This document shows, one piece after another, positions 27,024 through 35,615 of a DNA stretch of 64,000 nt. A model generated the notes under the pieces. It saw only the letters and a program-made list of their open reading frames with translations. It searched no databases and was not told the DNA's origin. Position numbers and translations under genes: made by a program. Every line of letters starts with the position of its first letter. Within the stretch, counting starts at the first letter, position 1. This DNA is from an uncultured Halomonas sp. (GTDB lineage Bacteria; Pseudomonadota; Gammaproteobacteria; Pseudomonadales; Halomonadaceae), in assembly GCF_947490095.1 (NCBI RefSeq), contig NZ_CANLFS010000009.1:1-64000 (forward strand), written 5' to 3'.

Positions 27024-27551
27024 ATGGACGACCACGACCTGTCCGGCGCCCTGCCCGGTCAACATGAGCTGTCGATGACCGTGTTAATGACCCCCGACAT
27101 GGCCAACTTCAGCGGCAAGGTGCATGGCGGCGCCATCCTCAAGAAGCTCGATGAGGTGGCCTATGCCTGTGCCAGCCGCTACTCGGGCCACTATGTCGTC
27201 ACCCTCTCGGTGGATCAGGTGCTGTTCAAGCAGCCGATCCTCGTGGGTGAGCTGGTCACCTTCCTGGCCTGCGTCAACCATGTCGGCCGCTCCTCCATGG
27301 AGATCGGCGTCAAGGTGGTGGCCGAGGACATCCAGAACAAGCTGATTCGCCATACCAACAGCTGTTATCTGACCATGGTGGCGGTGGATGGCGACGGCAA
27401 ACCGGCCCCGGTACCACCGCTGGCGCTGACCACCCCGGTACAGAAGCTACGCTTCGAGAAGGCGGCCCTGCGCAAGAAGCTTCGCAAGCAGGCCGAAGAG
27501 GAGGAGCGCCGCACCCAGGCCGAGCACAGCGCCGGAACGCAGAGCGACTAG
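27024..27551 (+). CDS. Hotdog-fold acyl-CoA thioesterase (YciA/ACOT type)
   Basis: A 175-residue acyl-CoA hydrolase. TPDMANFSGKVHGGAILKKLDEVAYACASRY contains the HGG and Asp residues characteristic of YciA-like enzymes, and SVDQVLFKQPILVGE follows. A charged, helical tail from about residue 140 (KKLRKQAEEEERR) extends past the domain. ATG 27024 follows AGGAG. Its stop overlaps by four bases the end of the convergent lipoprotein gene. Placement after the fatty-acid permease hints at a role in short-acyl-CoA balance. Confidence 0.9.
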   Translation: MDDHDLSGALPGQHELSMTVLMTPDMANFSGKVHGGAILKKLDEVAYACASRYSGHYVVTLSVDQVLFKQPILVGELVTFLACVNHVGRSSMEIGVKVVAEDIQNKLIRHTNSCYLTMVAVDGDGKPAPVPPLALTTPVQKLRFEKAALRKKLRKQAEEEERRTQAEHSAGTQSD

Positions 27552-27868
27552 CCGCAATCCACGGCGGTAATGGTATCCGCCTCGTCCAGATGGACATTGA
27601 GACGCTCGGGCCGATGGTCGAGGGTCACCGCCTCGCCGGGCCGGATGACCCGCATGACGGTCGTACCGCTCGCGTCGCGCAGCGCCGCGTCGAGTGCCTC
27701 GCTATAGGCGTGCCCGATGCGGGACTCAACGCCCTCGGCACCGCACTCGCCGCCGGTGTCCACCCGGGGAGGCGGCGGCGCCGGGTCGGGGCTCGGCGCC
27801 GAATGCATGCCGCTGCAGCCGGCCAGCAACAGGCCGATAAGCACCGGTGTGAGTCTTGTCGTCAACAT
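27548..27868 (-). CDS. I78-family peptidase inhibitor-like lipoprotein
   Basis: A 106-residue precursor with a signal peptide ending in LLLAGC (lipid-bearing Cys17) and a proline-rich spacer. The mature domain carries the inhibitor I78 pattern: Cys-Gly-Ala near 42, RDASGTTVMRVIRPGEAVTLDHRPERLNV, and a C-terminal DCG. Family members inhibit serine proteases through a small potato-inhibitor-like fold with one disulfide. An AAGGAGG site precedes the ATG at 27868. It probably protects the cell envelope; no cognate protease is nearby. Confidence 0.83.
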   Translation of the reverse strand: MLTTRLTPVLIGLLLAGCSGMHSAPSPDPAPPPPRVDTGGECGAEGVESRIGHAYSEALDAALRDASGTTVMRVIRPGEAVTLDHRPERLNVHLDEADTITAVDCG

Positions 27869-27892
27869 CTGAGCCTCCTTGATCAATACCCA

Positions 27893-27922
27893 AAAATGCC
27901 GGAACGGCTTGGCCGATCCGGC
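27893..27922 (-). terminator. Intrinsic terminator of the entericidin-like gene
   Basis: Read on the minus strand, GCCGGA at 27922-27917 pairs with TCCGGC at 27903-27898, with CGGCC/GGCCG pairing inside the loop, followed by ATTTTTG. It separates the entericidin-like gene from the I78 lipoprotein gene. Confidence 0.7.
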
Positions 27923-27945
27923 AGTTACATCACCCCGCTATCGGC

Positions 27946-28077
27946 TCAGGACGCGGCGTCTTGAACCGCCTCCCCGCCCTGCTCGATATCCTGGCCGGCG
28001 CCGCGAACGGTATTGCAGCCGGAGAGCAGCGAAACGGCGAACAGCGCCGCCACCAGCATCATCAGTGCACGCTTCAT
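27946..28077 (-). CDS. Entericidin A/B-type small lipoprotein
   Basis: A 43-residue precursor reading MKRALMML...LLSGCNT: a short signal peptide with lipobox LSGC (Cys21), then a polar tail with the entericidin pattern TVRGAGQDIEQGGEAVQDAA. Entericidins are envelope lipoproteins of toxin/antidote or stress type. AAGGAGGT lies at ideal spacing before the ATG at 28077. Only one copy is present, so the paired ecnA/ecnB arrangement is absent. Confidence 0.85.
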   Translation of the reverse strand: MKRALMMLVAALFAVSLLSGCNTVRGAGQDIEQGGEAVQDAAS

Positions 28078-28142
28078 GATTGACCTCCTTGTGAGTTTCA
28101 AATGTTGCTCCCGTAATTTAGCAGCTCACGGCAACCCCCGCC

Positions 28143-28889
28143 TCAGCTCAGCAGCAATCGCAGGATAATCGCCGCGATGACCGCCACGGTCAGCCACTTG
28201 ACCACGAAGGCTCCCCGCGGACTGACGTTGACCCTCACCGCCAGCCAGGCCCCCGACATGCTACCGGCCGCCAGCACCAGGCCATGACTCCAGCGCACCT
28301 GATCATTGACCAGGAAGAGGAGCAGCGCCGGCAGCGTGTAGACCAGCACGATCAGCACCTTGAAGACGTTGACCTGGGCCAGATCGATCTTGAGCATGCG
28401 ATAGAGCACCACGATAAACAGGATGCCCACCCCCACCTGGATAAAGCCGCCGTAGAGGCCGATCCCGAACATCGCCAGGTAGACCGCGGGAGTCAGCCGT
28501 TCTGGCGTCAGCGGACGGGTATCCAGGCGCGGCTGGGGCAGCAGCATCAACAGCGCCGATGTCGCCATCACCACGATCAGGATCGCCTCGAACAGGGCAT
28601 CGCCGGTGCGCAGGGCGAGCCAGGCCCCGACCAGAGACCCCGCCACCGCCGGCACGGAAAGGCGCAGCGAAAGCCCGATATGACGTGCCCCGGCGCGAAA
28701 GAAGTGATACACCGCGGAGACGCTCTGCAGGGCAATGGAGACGCGGTTGGTGCCGTTGGCCTCCTGGGGAGGCAGGCCCAGAAACATCAGCAGGGGTAGG
28801 GTGAGCATGGAGCCACCGGCAGACAGCACATTGACAAAGCCGGCCAGCGCGCCGATCAGCAGCAGGGCCAACGCCTCGATCAGGGTCAT
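28143..28889 (-). CDS. TauE/SafE-family membrane protein
   Basis: A 248-residue inner-membrane protein with eight hydrophobic segments and the two repeated motifs of the TauE/SafE (DUF81) family: GALAGFVNVLSAGGSMLTLPLL at the start and a second GLYGGFIQVGVGILF near residue 150. The family exports sulfonate-related or other organic anions. Start at 28889 (MTLIEAL); the longer frame adds a non-hydrophobic leader without support. It is divergent from the HIT gene. Confidence 0.9.
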   Translation of the reverse strand: MTLIEALALLLIGALAGFVNVLSAGGSMLTLPLLMFLGLPPQEANGTNRVSIALQSVSAVYHFFRAGARHIGLSLRLSVPAVAGSLVGAWLALRTGDALFEAILIVVMATSALLMLLPQPRLDTRPLTPERLTPAVYLAMFGIGLYGGFIQVGVGILFIVVLYRMLKIDLAQVNVFKVLIVLVYTLPALLLFLVNDQVRWSHGLVLAAGSMSGAWLAVRVNVSPRGAFVVKWLTVAVIAAIILRLLLS

Positions 28890-29016
28890 GGGAAAGGGTC
28901 CTCGGGAATCGGAGAGTGCACAGCTTAGCCGCCCGGGGAGCCGGGGAAAACTCCCGGCCGTTCTGTGGCATGATGCCAGGCAGGCGATACCACCGTTGAT
29001 TAATCGGGAGAGCCCC

Positions 29017-29460
29017 ATGAACCACTTCGAGCCCGACCCCCGCCTGATAGAAGACAGCTACCCGATCACCGAGCTGCCGCTGTGCCAGCTACGGCTGATG
29101 GACGATACCCGCTTCCCCTGGCTGTTGCTGATTCCCCGGCGGCATGGCGTCAGCGAGCTCTTCGAGCTCGGCGAAGCACAACAGCGGCAGCTTTGGCGGG
29201 AGGCGAGCCGCATCGGCCAGGCCTTCAAGACGCTGATGGAGGCCGACAAGCTCAACGTGGCGACCCTGGGCAACGTGGTAGCGCAGCTGCATATCCATCT
29301 GGTGCTGCGCCGCACGGACGACGACGCCTGGCCGGGGCCGGTCTGGGGCCAGGGAGAGCCGGCGCCCTATGACCTCGACGCCCTGGCCACCATGCGCGAC
29401 CGGGTACTGGCCATGATCGAGGGGCTCGACCTGCAACCCGACGAATCCGAGGCCTCTTGA
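29017..29460 (+). CDS. HIT-domain nucleotide hydrolase
   Basis: A 147-residue histidine-triad protein. The signature appears as NVVAQLHIHLVLRR near residue 85, an H-x-H-x form typical of the short HIT subgroup. HIT enzymes cleave nucleoside phosphoramidates or dinucleotides; the specific substrate is not evident. ATG 29017 follows GGGAG. A GC-rich imperfect hairpin occurs after the stop. Confidence 0.9.
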   Translation: MNHFEPDPRLIEDSYPITELPLCQLRLMDDTRFPWLLLIPRRHGVSELFELGEAQQRQLWREASRIGQAFKTLMEADKLNVATLGNVVAQLHIHLVLRRTDDDAWPGPVWGQGEPAPYDLDALATMRDRVLAMIEGLDLQPDESEAS

Positions 29461-29639
29461 GCCCCCGGCCTCCCCTCGAAAGCCGCCAGCACGCGGCGGG
29501 GTGACGCGGGGCACTTGAAATCGGCCGGCCCCGCCAAGACATGATGGAGTACGGCTATGATGCCCATGGTCAGGATTCACTGTCCGCCAACGGGCGATAC
29601 ACCGATCATGGATACCCAAATGACCCAGGAGGCATTCGC

Positions 29640-30113
29640 ATGAGCGACACCAACCGTATCGGCCTGCACGAAGCCAGCGCCAGCCAGCTGGCCGAAAAGC
29701 TCAACGAGCTGCTGGCCAACTACCAGATCTTCTACATGAACGTGCGCGGCTATCACTGGAACGTGAAGGGTCCGCAGTTCTTCCAGCTCCACGAGAAGTT
29801 CGAGGAGCTCTACACCGACCTGCTGGCCAAGGTCGATGAGGTCGCCGAACGGATCCTGACCCTGGGCCACCAGCCGCTGCACGCCTACAGCGACTATGTG
29901 ACGACCTCCCGCATCGCCGAGGACAAGAACGTCTCGGACGGCAAGGCCTGCGTCGAGGGCGTGCTGTCAGGCTATCAGGTGCTGATCGAGCTGCAGCGCG
30001 AGATCCTCTCGCTGGCCGCGGATGCCGACGACGAAGGCACCGCCGCCCAGGCCGGCGACTATATCCGCGAGCAGGAGAAGACCGTCTGGATGCTGGCCAG
30101 CTACCTGGCCTGA
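29640..30113 (+). CDS. dps: Dps-family DNA-binding ferritin-like protein
   Basis: A 157-residue ferritin-like subunit that forms a dodecameric shell storing iron oxidised with hydrogen peroxide. The inter-subunit ferroxidase ligands are H39 (YHWNVKG), H51, D66 and E70 (KVDEVAERI). The N-terminal tail is short and poor in lysine, so DNA binding may be weak. The ATG at 29640 follows AGGAGG; an in-frame extension of 33 codons upstream is rejected. Confidence 0.95.
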   Translation: MSDTNRIGLHEASASQLAEKLNELLANYQIFYMNVRGYHWNVKGPQFFQLHEKFEELYTDLLAKVDEVAERILTLGHQPLHAYSDYVTTSRIAEDKNVSDGKACVEGVLSGYQVLIELQREILSLAADADDEGTAAQAGDYIREQEKTVWMLASYLA

Positions 30114-30141
30114 TCCAGCACAGTTATCAACGGCGAGGGGC

Positions 30142-30238
30142 GCTGGGGGCAAGCCGAAGAGGAGGTCCTATGCCAGGGATGGCATCGGTAGCGCCCAGGG
30201 AGGGGTTCACAGCGCCTCCTCGAAGGCTTGCCGCCAGA
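30142..30238. repeat. MITE/REP-like palindromic intergenic element
   Basis: Imperfect terminal arms of about 24 bp, GCTGGGGGCAAGCCG...GAGG on the left and CCTC...CGGCAAGCC-type on the right, face each other across about 50 bp. Inside is a perfect ATGCCA/TGGCAT stem around GGGA. There is no reading frame. The size, nested palindromes and location after dps suggest a small non-autonomous mobile or REP element; no target duplication is visible. Confidence 0.6.
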
Positions 30239-30326
30239 TAAGCCCCTAGCACGGCAAGCAATCTCTATAGTCCTGCCCCAGGCCCGGCGTTCGTGTGTCT
30301 GACGACCCGCCTCGATTACCGGCGAA

Positions 30327-31787
30327 TCACCGCGTCAGATCCTCGACCAGGGCGCGCAACAGCGTCCAGAACTCTTCCACCGAGGCGACCTCGACCCGCT
30401 CGTCCGGCGAGTGAGCGCCGCGAATCAGCGGCCCGAAGGAGATCATCTCAAGCGCGGGATACTTGCCGCCCAGGATGCCGCACTCCAGCCCGGCATGAAT
30501 CACCTTGACCGCCGGCTCGCTGCCCAGCGTGTCCTGATGCACGCGCCGAAAGCGCGTCAGCAGCTCACTGTCCCGCTGCGGCGCCCAGCCCGGGTAGCCA
30601 TTCGCGAGGCGCACCTTGGCACCGATCAGTTCGAACACGGCGCGCAGGCGGTCGGCCAGGTCCTGTGCGGCACTGTCATGCAGGGAGCGCACCAGGGCGC
30701 CGAGATGGAAGCGCCCCGCCTCGAGGCCTACCACGCCCAGGTTATTGGACGTCTCCACCACGCCCGGCACCTCGTGGCTCATGCGCTCGACGCCGCAAGG
30801 AGCGGCGTGCAGCGCGGCCAGCAGCAGATGGGTCGCCTGAGCGGTAAGCGGCTCATCGGCGGAGGCATCAACCGTCTCGAGCGTCAGCGCCAACGCATCA
30901 TCGACCCCGGCATACTCCTGGCGCAGGGTCGCCTGCAAGGCGGCCACTTCCTCCATGGCGGCCTCCTGCTCCTCCTCGGGCAGCGTCAGTACCGCGAACG
31001 CCTCCCGCGGCAGTGCATTTCGCAAGTTGCCGCCTTGATAGGCAACCAGCCGCATATCCAGGCGCTCCAGGAGGCGCAGCGCCCGTACCAGCAGCCGGTT
31101 GGCGTTGCCCAGCCCCTTGTGAATATCGATCCCCGAGTGGCCGCCGCGCAGGCCCGTCAGCGACAGGCGCAGCGTCACCTCGTCGTCGGCCCTGGGCGCG
31201 GCCGGCAGCTGGGCTTCCACCACCACGTCGGTGCCGCCGGCACAGCCGATAAAGACCTCGCCGCGATCCTCGGAATCGAGATTGAGAAGATAACGCCCCG
31301 TCAGCCAGTCTTCGGCGAGGTTGAGTGCCCCGCCCATGCCGGACTCCTCCTCCAGGGTAAAGATCGCCTCCAGCGGGCCGTGGGCAAGATCGTCATCCTC
31401 GAGAATGGCCAGGGCGGCGGCCACGCCGAGGCCGTTATCGGCGCCCAGGGTGGTATCCCGGGCACGCAGCCAGCCATCGTCGCCCAGCCGGGTTTCGATG
31501 GGGTCACGGGTAAAGTCGTGGGGATGGCCGCTGTTGGCCTGGGGCACCATATCCAGGTGCCCCTGGAAGATCACTCCCGGAGCGTCTTCACTGCCTTTGG
31601 AGGCAGGCTTTCGAATCAGCAGATTGCCGAAGGCATCACGCTCATGCGCCAGCCCCTGTTCGTCGGCCCAGGCCTCGAGGCGAGCCGCCAGGGCGGCCTC
31701 GTGGCCGGAGGGACGCGGGGTCTCGCAGAGGGTGCGAAAATGACGCCAGAGCGGCTGCGGTGCCAGCCGGTCGAAATGTTCGTTCAT
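30327..31787 (-). CDS. pepD: Cytosolic aminoacyl-histidine dipeptidase
   Basis: A 486-residue M20-family metallodipeptidase (Xaa-His and broad dipeptides). Zinc-site motifs are FQGHLDMVP near residue 77, the bridging Asp in TTLGADNGLGVA near 118, and catalytic EEESGMGG near 148. The lid-domain RGGHSGIDIHKG is near 215, with the final His in HAGLECGILG. The whole family length is present. It supplies amino acids from peptides in the cytoplasm. AGGAAGAG precedes the start. Confidence 0.95.
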   Translation of the reverse strand: MNEHFDRLAPQPLWRHFRTLCETPRPSGHEAALAARLEAWADEQGLAHERDAFGNLLIRKPASKGSEDAPGVIFQGHLDMVPQANSGHPHDFTRDPIETRLGDDGWLRARDTTLGADNGLGVAAALAILEDDDLAHGPLEAIFTLEEESGMGGALNLAEDWLTGRYLLNLDSEDRGEVFIGCAGGTDVVVEAQLPAAPRADDEVTLRLSLTGLRGGHSGIDIHKGLGNANRLLVRALRLLERLDMRLVAYQGGNLRNALPREAFAVLTLPEEEQEAAMEEVAALQATLRQEYAGVDDALALTLETVDASADEPLTAQATHLLLAALHAAPCGVERMSHEVPGVVETSNNLGVVGLEAGRFHLGALVRSLHDSAAQDLADRLRAVFELIGAKVRLANGYPGWAPQRDSELLTRFRRVHQDTLGSEPAVKVIHAGLECGILGGKYPALEMISFGPLIRGAHSPDERVEVASVEEFWTLLRALVEDLTR

Positions 31788-31821
31788 GATGTTCTCTTCC
31801 TCGGTTGCCGATCTACCTTAC

Positions 31822-34044
31822 TCAGCATGCCGCTGTAGGGGAAGAGAGGGACAACAGTATCGCCACTGCCTCACGCAGCCGGGCGGTGGCCTGGCGTCGG
31901 CCCGGTACGCCAAGGTATCCGGCCAGGGCCTCACCGGCCAGGCCCTGAAAGCCCCAGGCCACCAGCAATACCAGTTGGGGGTCGTCGGGTGCCATGCCAC
32001 CGGCCAGGACGTGGCGGACCAGCGCCTGCAGCGCCGGACGGGCCAGCGCCGGGTCACGATGGCCGACGGCGACATCCTCCGCGTCCCGCCGGTCGCTATC
32101 CGTCAATTCGGCGTCGCGCCCCTCCGCCAGCAGCGTGCTGGCCACCTCCGGCGCCAGGCCACGCAGCTCGAAGGCCAGCAGGCCGGGCAGGGCCCGCCGG
32201 AAGCGCTCGGCGAGCGAGCCCAGCAGCGACTCGCCACGCTGGCTGGTGGCCCGCGCCACCATCAGGGCGTGTTCGCCGGTGGATGTCTCGCGGGTCAACC
32301 CGAGGCGCACGACGCGAAATCCCTGGCGCCGCCAGAAAGCAATCAGCGCCGGCTCGGCCCCGAAGCTGGCGCCCAGCAGGTCGCAGCCATCTCGTCGCGC
32401 CCGTTCCAGCTCCGCCGCCATCAGAGCCTGACCCAGCCCCTCGCGGCGGCGCCGAGGCACCACGGCGATGCGTACGACCCGACGCAGGCGAGCGGTGAGG
32501 GCCTCTCGGGAGCCGGCGTGGGCGGCCAGGGACTGGGCCATAAGATGACCGCGTGGGCGGCGCTCGCCCCGCGCCACCTGCTCGGCGAGCTCCGCATCGA
32601 AGCCACCCTCCTCCGCGGTCAGCACGACCCCGAGCGGTACGGCCTCTGCCATCAGGGCGCTGACGGCGAGGCCGGGGCCATCCAGCAGCAACCGCAGATC
32701 GCTGGGGGTGGTGCGATAATGGGCCTGTACCAGCAGGCCGAACAGGGCGCGCAGGCGGGGTTCATCGGCGGCCAGGGTCTCCCGCGGCAACCAGTGCACG
32801 TCCCCGGCGGTTTCGGCGACGTCAGCGGTTTCAGCCGGCGGTTCGAGAGGTGCGGCATCCAGCATCAGCAAGCGATGGATCAGCGGCTCGAGCGGGTCAT
32901 CGCTCGCCCAGCGAATCGGCGCCGCCAGATGCAGCCCCCGCCACTCCGGCGTGGTGCGGTCGAGGCGCTCGCGGAAACGCAGGGCGAAGCCACGCCCGGA
33001 GCCCTCATAGCCGTGCACCGTGGTGGCGAAGGCGATGCGCGGGAAGGCGTCGAGCCACTCGCCGAGCAGCCCGGCGGGAATGGCCGCCGCCTCGTCCACC
33101 AGCAACAGTCGGCCGGCACCGCCGACCTCACCCTGCCGGGCCAGCTCGGCCAGGGCATCGGGAGCCACGAAGCGCACCTGCCCCTGCTCGGTGGAGAAGG
33201 CGTGCCCGCGCCTCTCGCCGTGCGGGCAGAGCGTCGCCAGGCGTTCGAACAGGCTCTCCACCGCGGCGGGGCGCGGCGCGGTCACCAGCACCTCGGGCTC
33301 GCCGGCGGCCAGCCAACGGGCGCAGGCGATGCCCAGGGCGGCACTCTTGCCGCGCCCCCGGTCGGCGGTGATCACCAGGGGGCGGCGGCGGCGCAGACGC
33401 GCCAGGCGGCCCACCGCCCGGGCCTGGTCCTCGGTCAGGCAGTCCGGATCCGCGGGCATCGCTTCGACGGGCCCCGGGTGGGCGGGAAGACGGGGCGGCA
33501 GCGGCGACTTTCCGGCATGCCAGTGAATCACCGCGTCGTCGGCCTCCAAGAGGCGCGCCAGCCGGGCCAGGTAGCGGCTCGTCAGTGCCTCGGGCCGCCA
33601 GGGATGTTCGGCCAGCCGCGCGTAGTCGGCATCCGGCCGGCTTCCCCACGCCCTGGGGGTCATCAGTACCAGCAGGCCACCGGCCCGCAGCGTGCCGGCC
33701 AGGGCCGCGACCGCATCGGGGTCGAAGCCCGCCGCCTCGGAAACCGCATCGATGACCAGCAGGTCATGCTCGCCTCCCAGCCGGGTACGGGCCCGGGCGG
33801 GCGCCAGCCAATGTGGCGCCTCGACCCGCCGCGGCGCCTCGGGCGCGACCCAGAGGGGAGAATGCCATCGGCCGACTCGCCATAGTTCGCCGGCGGCCTC
33901 ACGGCACGCCCGGGGCGTTCCCTGCAGCCATACCAGGCCTCGCCAGCGGCGCAGGGCGAGCCCCGGGACCTGGTCCAGTATGGCCCGGGCCGCGGCGCCC
34001 CACTCTCGCCCTTCACTGCCTCCTTCTTCCTGCCTCTCGGTCAT
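31822..34044 (-). CDS. tmcA: tRNA(Met) cytidine acetyltransferase
   Basis: Acetylates C34 of elongator tRNA-Met using acetyl-CoA and ATP. The 740-residue protein has an N-terminal DUF1726 region (about 10-190) and a RecA-like helicase module with Walker A GRGKSAALG near 222 and Walker B LLLVDEAAAIP near 325. A GNAT domain with RIAVVPRRRREGLGQALM near 530 and a C-terminal tRNA-binding region complete it. The start at 34044 has AGGAGAGG. It is somewhat longer than E. coli TmcA. Confidence 0.95.
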   Translation of the reverse strand: MTERQEEGGSEGREWGAAARAILDQVPGLALRRWRGLVWLQGTPRACREAAGELWRVGRWHSPLWVAPEAPRRVEAPHWLAPARARTRLGGEHDLLVIDAVSEAAGFDPDAVAALAGTLRAGGLLVLMTPRAWGSRPDADYARLAEHPWRPEALTSRYLARLARLLEADDAVIHWHAGKSPLPPRLPAHPGPVEAMPADPDCLTEDQARAVGRLARLRRRRPLVITADRGRGKSAALGIACARWLAAGEPEVLVTAPRPAAVESLFERLATLCPHGERRGHAFSTEQGQVRFVAPDALAELARQGEVGGAGRLLLVDEAAAIPAGLLGEWLDAFPRIAFATTVHGYEGSGRGFALRFRERLDRTTPEWRGLHLAAPIRWASDDPLEPLIHRLLMLDAAPLEPPAETADVAETAGDVHWLPRETLAADEPRLRALFGLLVQAHYRTTPSDLRLLLDGPGLAVSALMAEAVPLGVVLTAEEGGFDAELAEQVARGERRPRGHLMAQSLAAHAGSREALTARLRRVVRIAVVPRRRREGLGQALMAAELERARRDGCDLLGASFGAEPALIAFWRRQGFRVVRLGLTRETSTGEHALMVARATSQRGESLLGSLAERFRRALPGLLAFELRGLAPEVASTLLAEGRDAELTDSDRRDAEDVAVGHRDPALARPALQALVRHVLAGGMAPDDPQLVLLVAWGFQGLAGEALAGYLGVPGRRQATARLREAVAILLSLSSPTAAC

Positions 34045-34405
34045 CGCCCTCTCCTGACACCTCTCCATGAGCCCCGGCCACTTGGCACTTTAGTCTTATG
34101 GCGATGCAGCATTCAACGCTAGCGACCACCCCAATGGCTTACCTTTACGTTAACGTAATAACTCTCTAAGCCGTTGATAACGATATTTTTCTCGACGGCG
34201 CCGCCGCCCATGCGATCACCCAGAGGCGCGCCTCCTGCCGACTTCCGGGGGCGCGGCCTCGCGTAAAACGGCATCGTCTTGCGGGCCTGGAGGGTGTTAG
34301 CTTGCAGGCGTAGTGGCAAATTCACCAATGCCCCATCGACGCCTCCTGCCATCATGCCTCATCCGGTCGGCGCCGATACCCGCTTAGAACCGAAGGGAAA
34401 ACAAT
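34045..34405. promoter_or_regulatory. Divergent intergenic region with a perfect 14-bp palindrome
   Basis: TTACGTTAACGTAA at 34147-34160 is a perfect inverted repeat in the space between tmcA and the TRAP operon. A TTGATA at 34174 could be a -35 element, but the rest of the promoter is unclear. Palindromes of the form TTACGTnnACGTAA have been reported, as I recall, for LiuR-type MerR regulators of branched-chain amino acid use; that link is tentative. I see no gene or further structure in the rest of the 361 bp. Confidence 0.5.
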
Positions 34406-35515
34406 ATGCAAGCACTGCGCTCCTTCACGCTTACCGGCCTGGCTGCCGGCGTGGCCCTGGCCGCTCTGAGCACCAGCGCCCAGGCTCAGGAAGAGTGGAC
34501 CATGACCACCACCTGGCCCGACAACCTCGATCTTATCCAGATCGACCGCCACTGGGTCGAGCTGGTCAATCGGCTGGCCGGTGACGAGCTGAGCATCAAC
34601 TTCCGCGCCGGCGGCACCCTGATGCCCGGCAGCGAGGTCTTCGATGCGACCCAGACCGGCGCCATCGAGGCCGCCGCCGACTGGCCCGGCTACTGGGCCG
34701 GCCTGAGCCCCGCCTTCTCGCCGCTGGCCACGACGACCAGCCTGTTCAACGGCGTCGACTACCTCAACTGGATCAACCAGTGGGGCGGCTTCGAGCTGTA
34801 TCAGGAGGTCTACGGCGAGTATGACATGGTCTACCTGCCCTACGGCATCACCAACAACGAGTCCGGCTTCATGGGCGGCACGCCCATCGAGAGCCTCGCC
34901 GACCTGGAGGGCAAGCGCCTGCGCCTTTCCGGCCGCGACCAGGGCCGCGTACTCGAGAAGCTCGGCGGCTCCCAGGTCACCCTGGCGGGCGGCGAGGTCT
35001 ACCAGGCCATCGAGCGGGGCGTGATCGACGCCGGCGAATTCTCCACGCCGGGGGTCGACTACAAGGCCGGCTTCGGCGAGGTCGCCGACTACTGGTCCAC
35101 CCCGGGCTGGCACCAGTCCGCCAGCGTCTTCGGCGTGATGATCAACAAGGAGGCCTGGGACGCCCTCTCCGAGGAGACCCAGGAGACGCTGAAGATCGCC
35201 GCCGAAGCGACCATGACCTGGTCACTGGCGTGGTCCGAGCGACAGTCCACCGAGGCGACGGTCAAGTTCAAGGAAGATGGCATGACCATCAGCCACCTGT
35301 CGGAAGAGGACCTGGCGCGCATCCAGGACATCACCAACGAGGTGATCCTGCAGGGGGCCTGCGAGGACCCGATGCACGCCAAGGTCTATCACTCCATGGT
35401 CGGCTACCTGGAGCATTACGCCAACTGGCGTGACGTGACCGTGCCCTTCAACATGAGCCGCAGCATGGACAATCTGCCGTCCCTCGAGAAACTCGAGAGC
35501 TGCATGAACGAGTAA
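34406..35515 (+). CDS. TRAP transporter substrate-binding protein (DctP family)
   Basis: A 369-residue periplasmic binding protein with a Sec signal peptide cleaved after AQA near residue 28. The mature domain starts TMTTTWPDNLD. The YLPYGITNNESGF and RLSGRDQGRVLEKLGGS segments, with the central Arg that binds carboxylate in DctP proteins, are in place. The N-terminus and W-rich middle resemble the keto-acid binding TakP subgroup; the ligand is not certain. AAGGG precedes ATG 34406. The two membrane subunits follow. Confidence 0.92.
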   Translation: MQALRSFTLTGLAAGVALAALSTSAQAQEEWTMTTTWPDNLDLIQIDRHWVELVNRLAGDELSINFRAGGTLMPGSEVFDATQTGAIEAAADWPGYWAGLSPAFSPLATTTSLFNGVDYLNWINQWGGFELYQEVYGEYDMVYLPYGITNNESGFMGGTPIESLADLEGKRLRLSGRDQGRVLEKLGGSQVTLAGGEVYQAIERGVIDAGEFSTPGVDYKAGFGEVADYWSTPGWHQSASVFGVMINKEAWDALSEETQETLKIAAEATMTWSLAWSERQSTEATVKFKEDGMTISHLSEEDLARIQDITNEVILQGACEDPMHAKVYHSMVGYLEHYANWRDVTVPFNMSRSMDNLPSLEKLESCMNE

Positions 35516-35615
35516 GCGAACCGGGCCGGGTCCAAGGGACTCGGCCTTCTCTCATTCCGGCGTCCTCTCCAGCGCCCTGTGTTCGTCTGACAAGACCGAT
35601 TCCGAGAGCCTCACC

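Noticed and set aside
31786..33885. Plus-strand frame of about 699 codons opposite tmcA
   Set aside because: Antisense shadow with low-complexity composition.
34119..34355. Small minus-strand frame of 78 codons in the tmcA-TRAP gap
   Set aside because: No ribosome-binding site, crosses the palindrome and promoter region, and composition is not protein-like.
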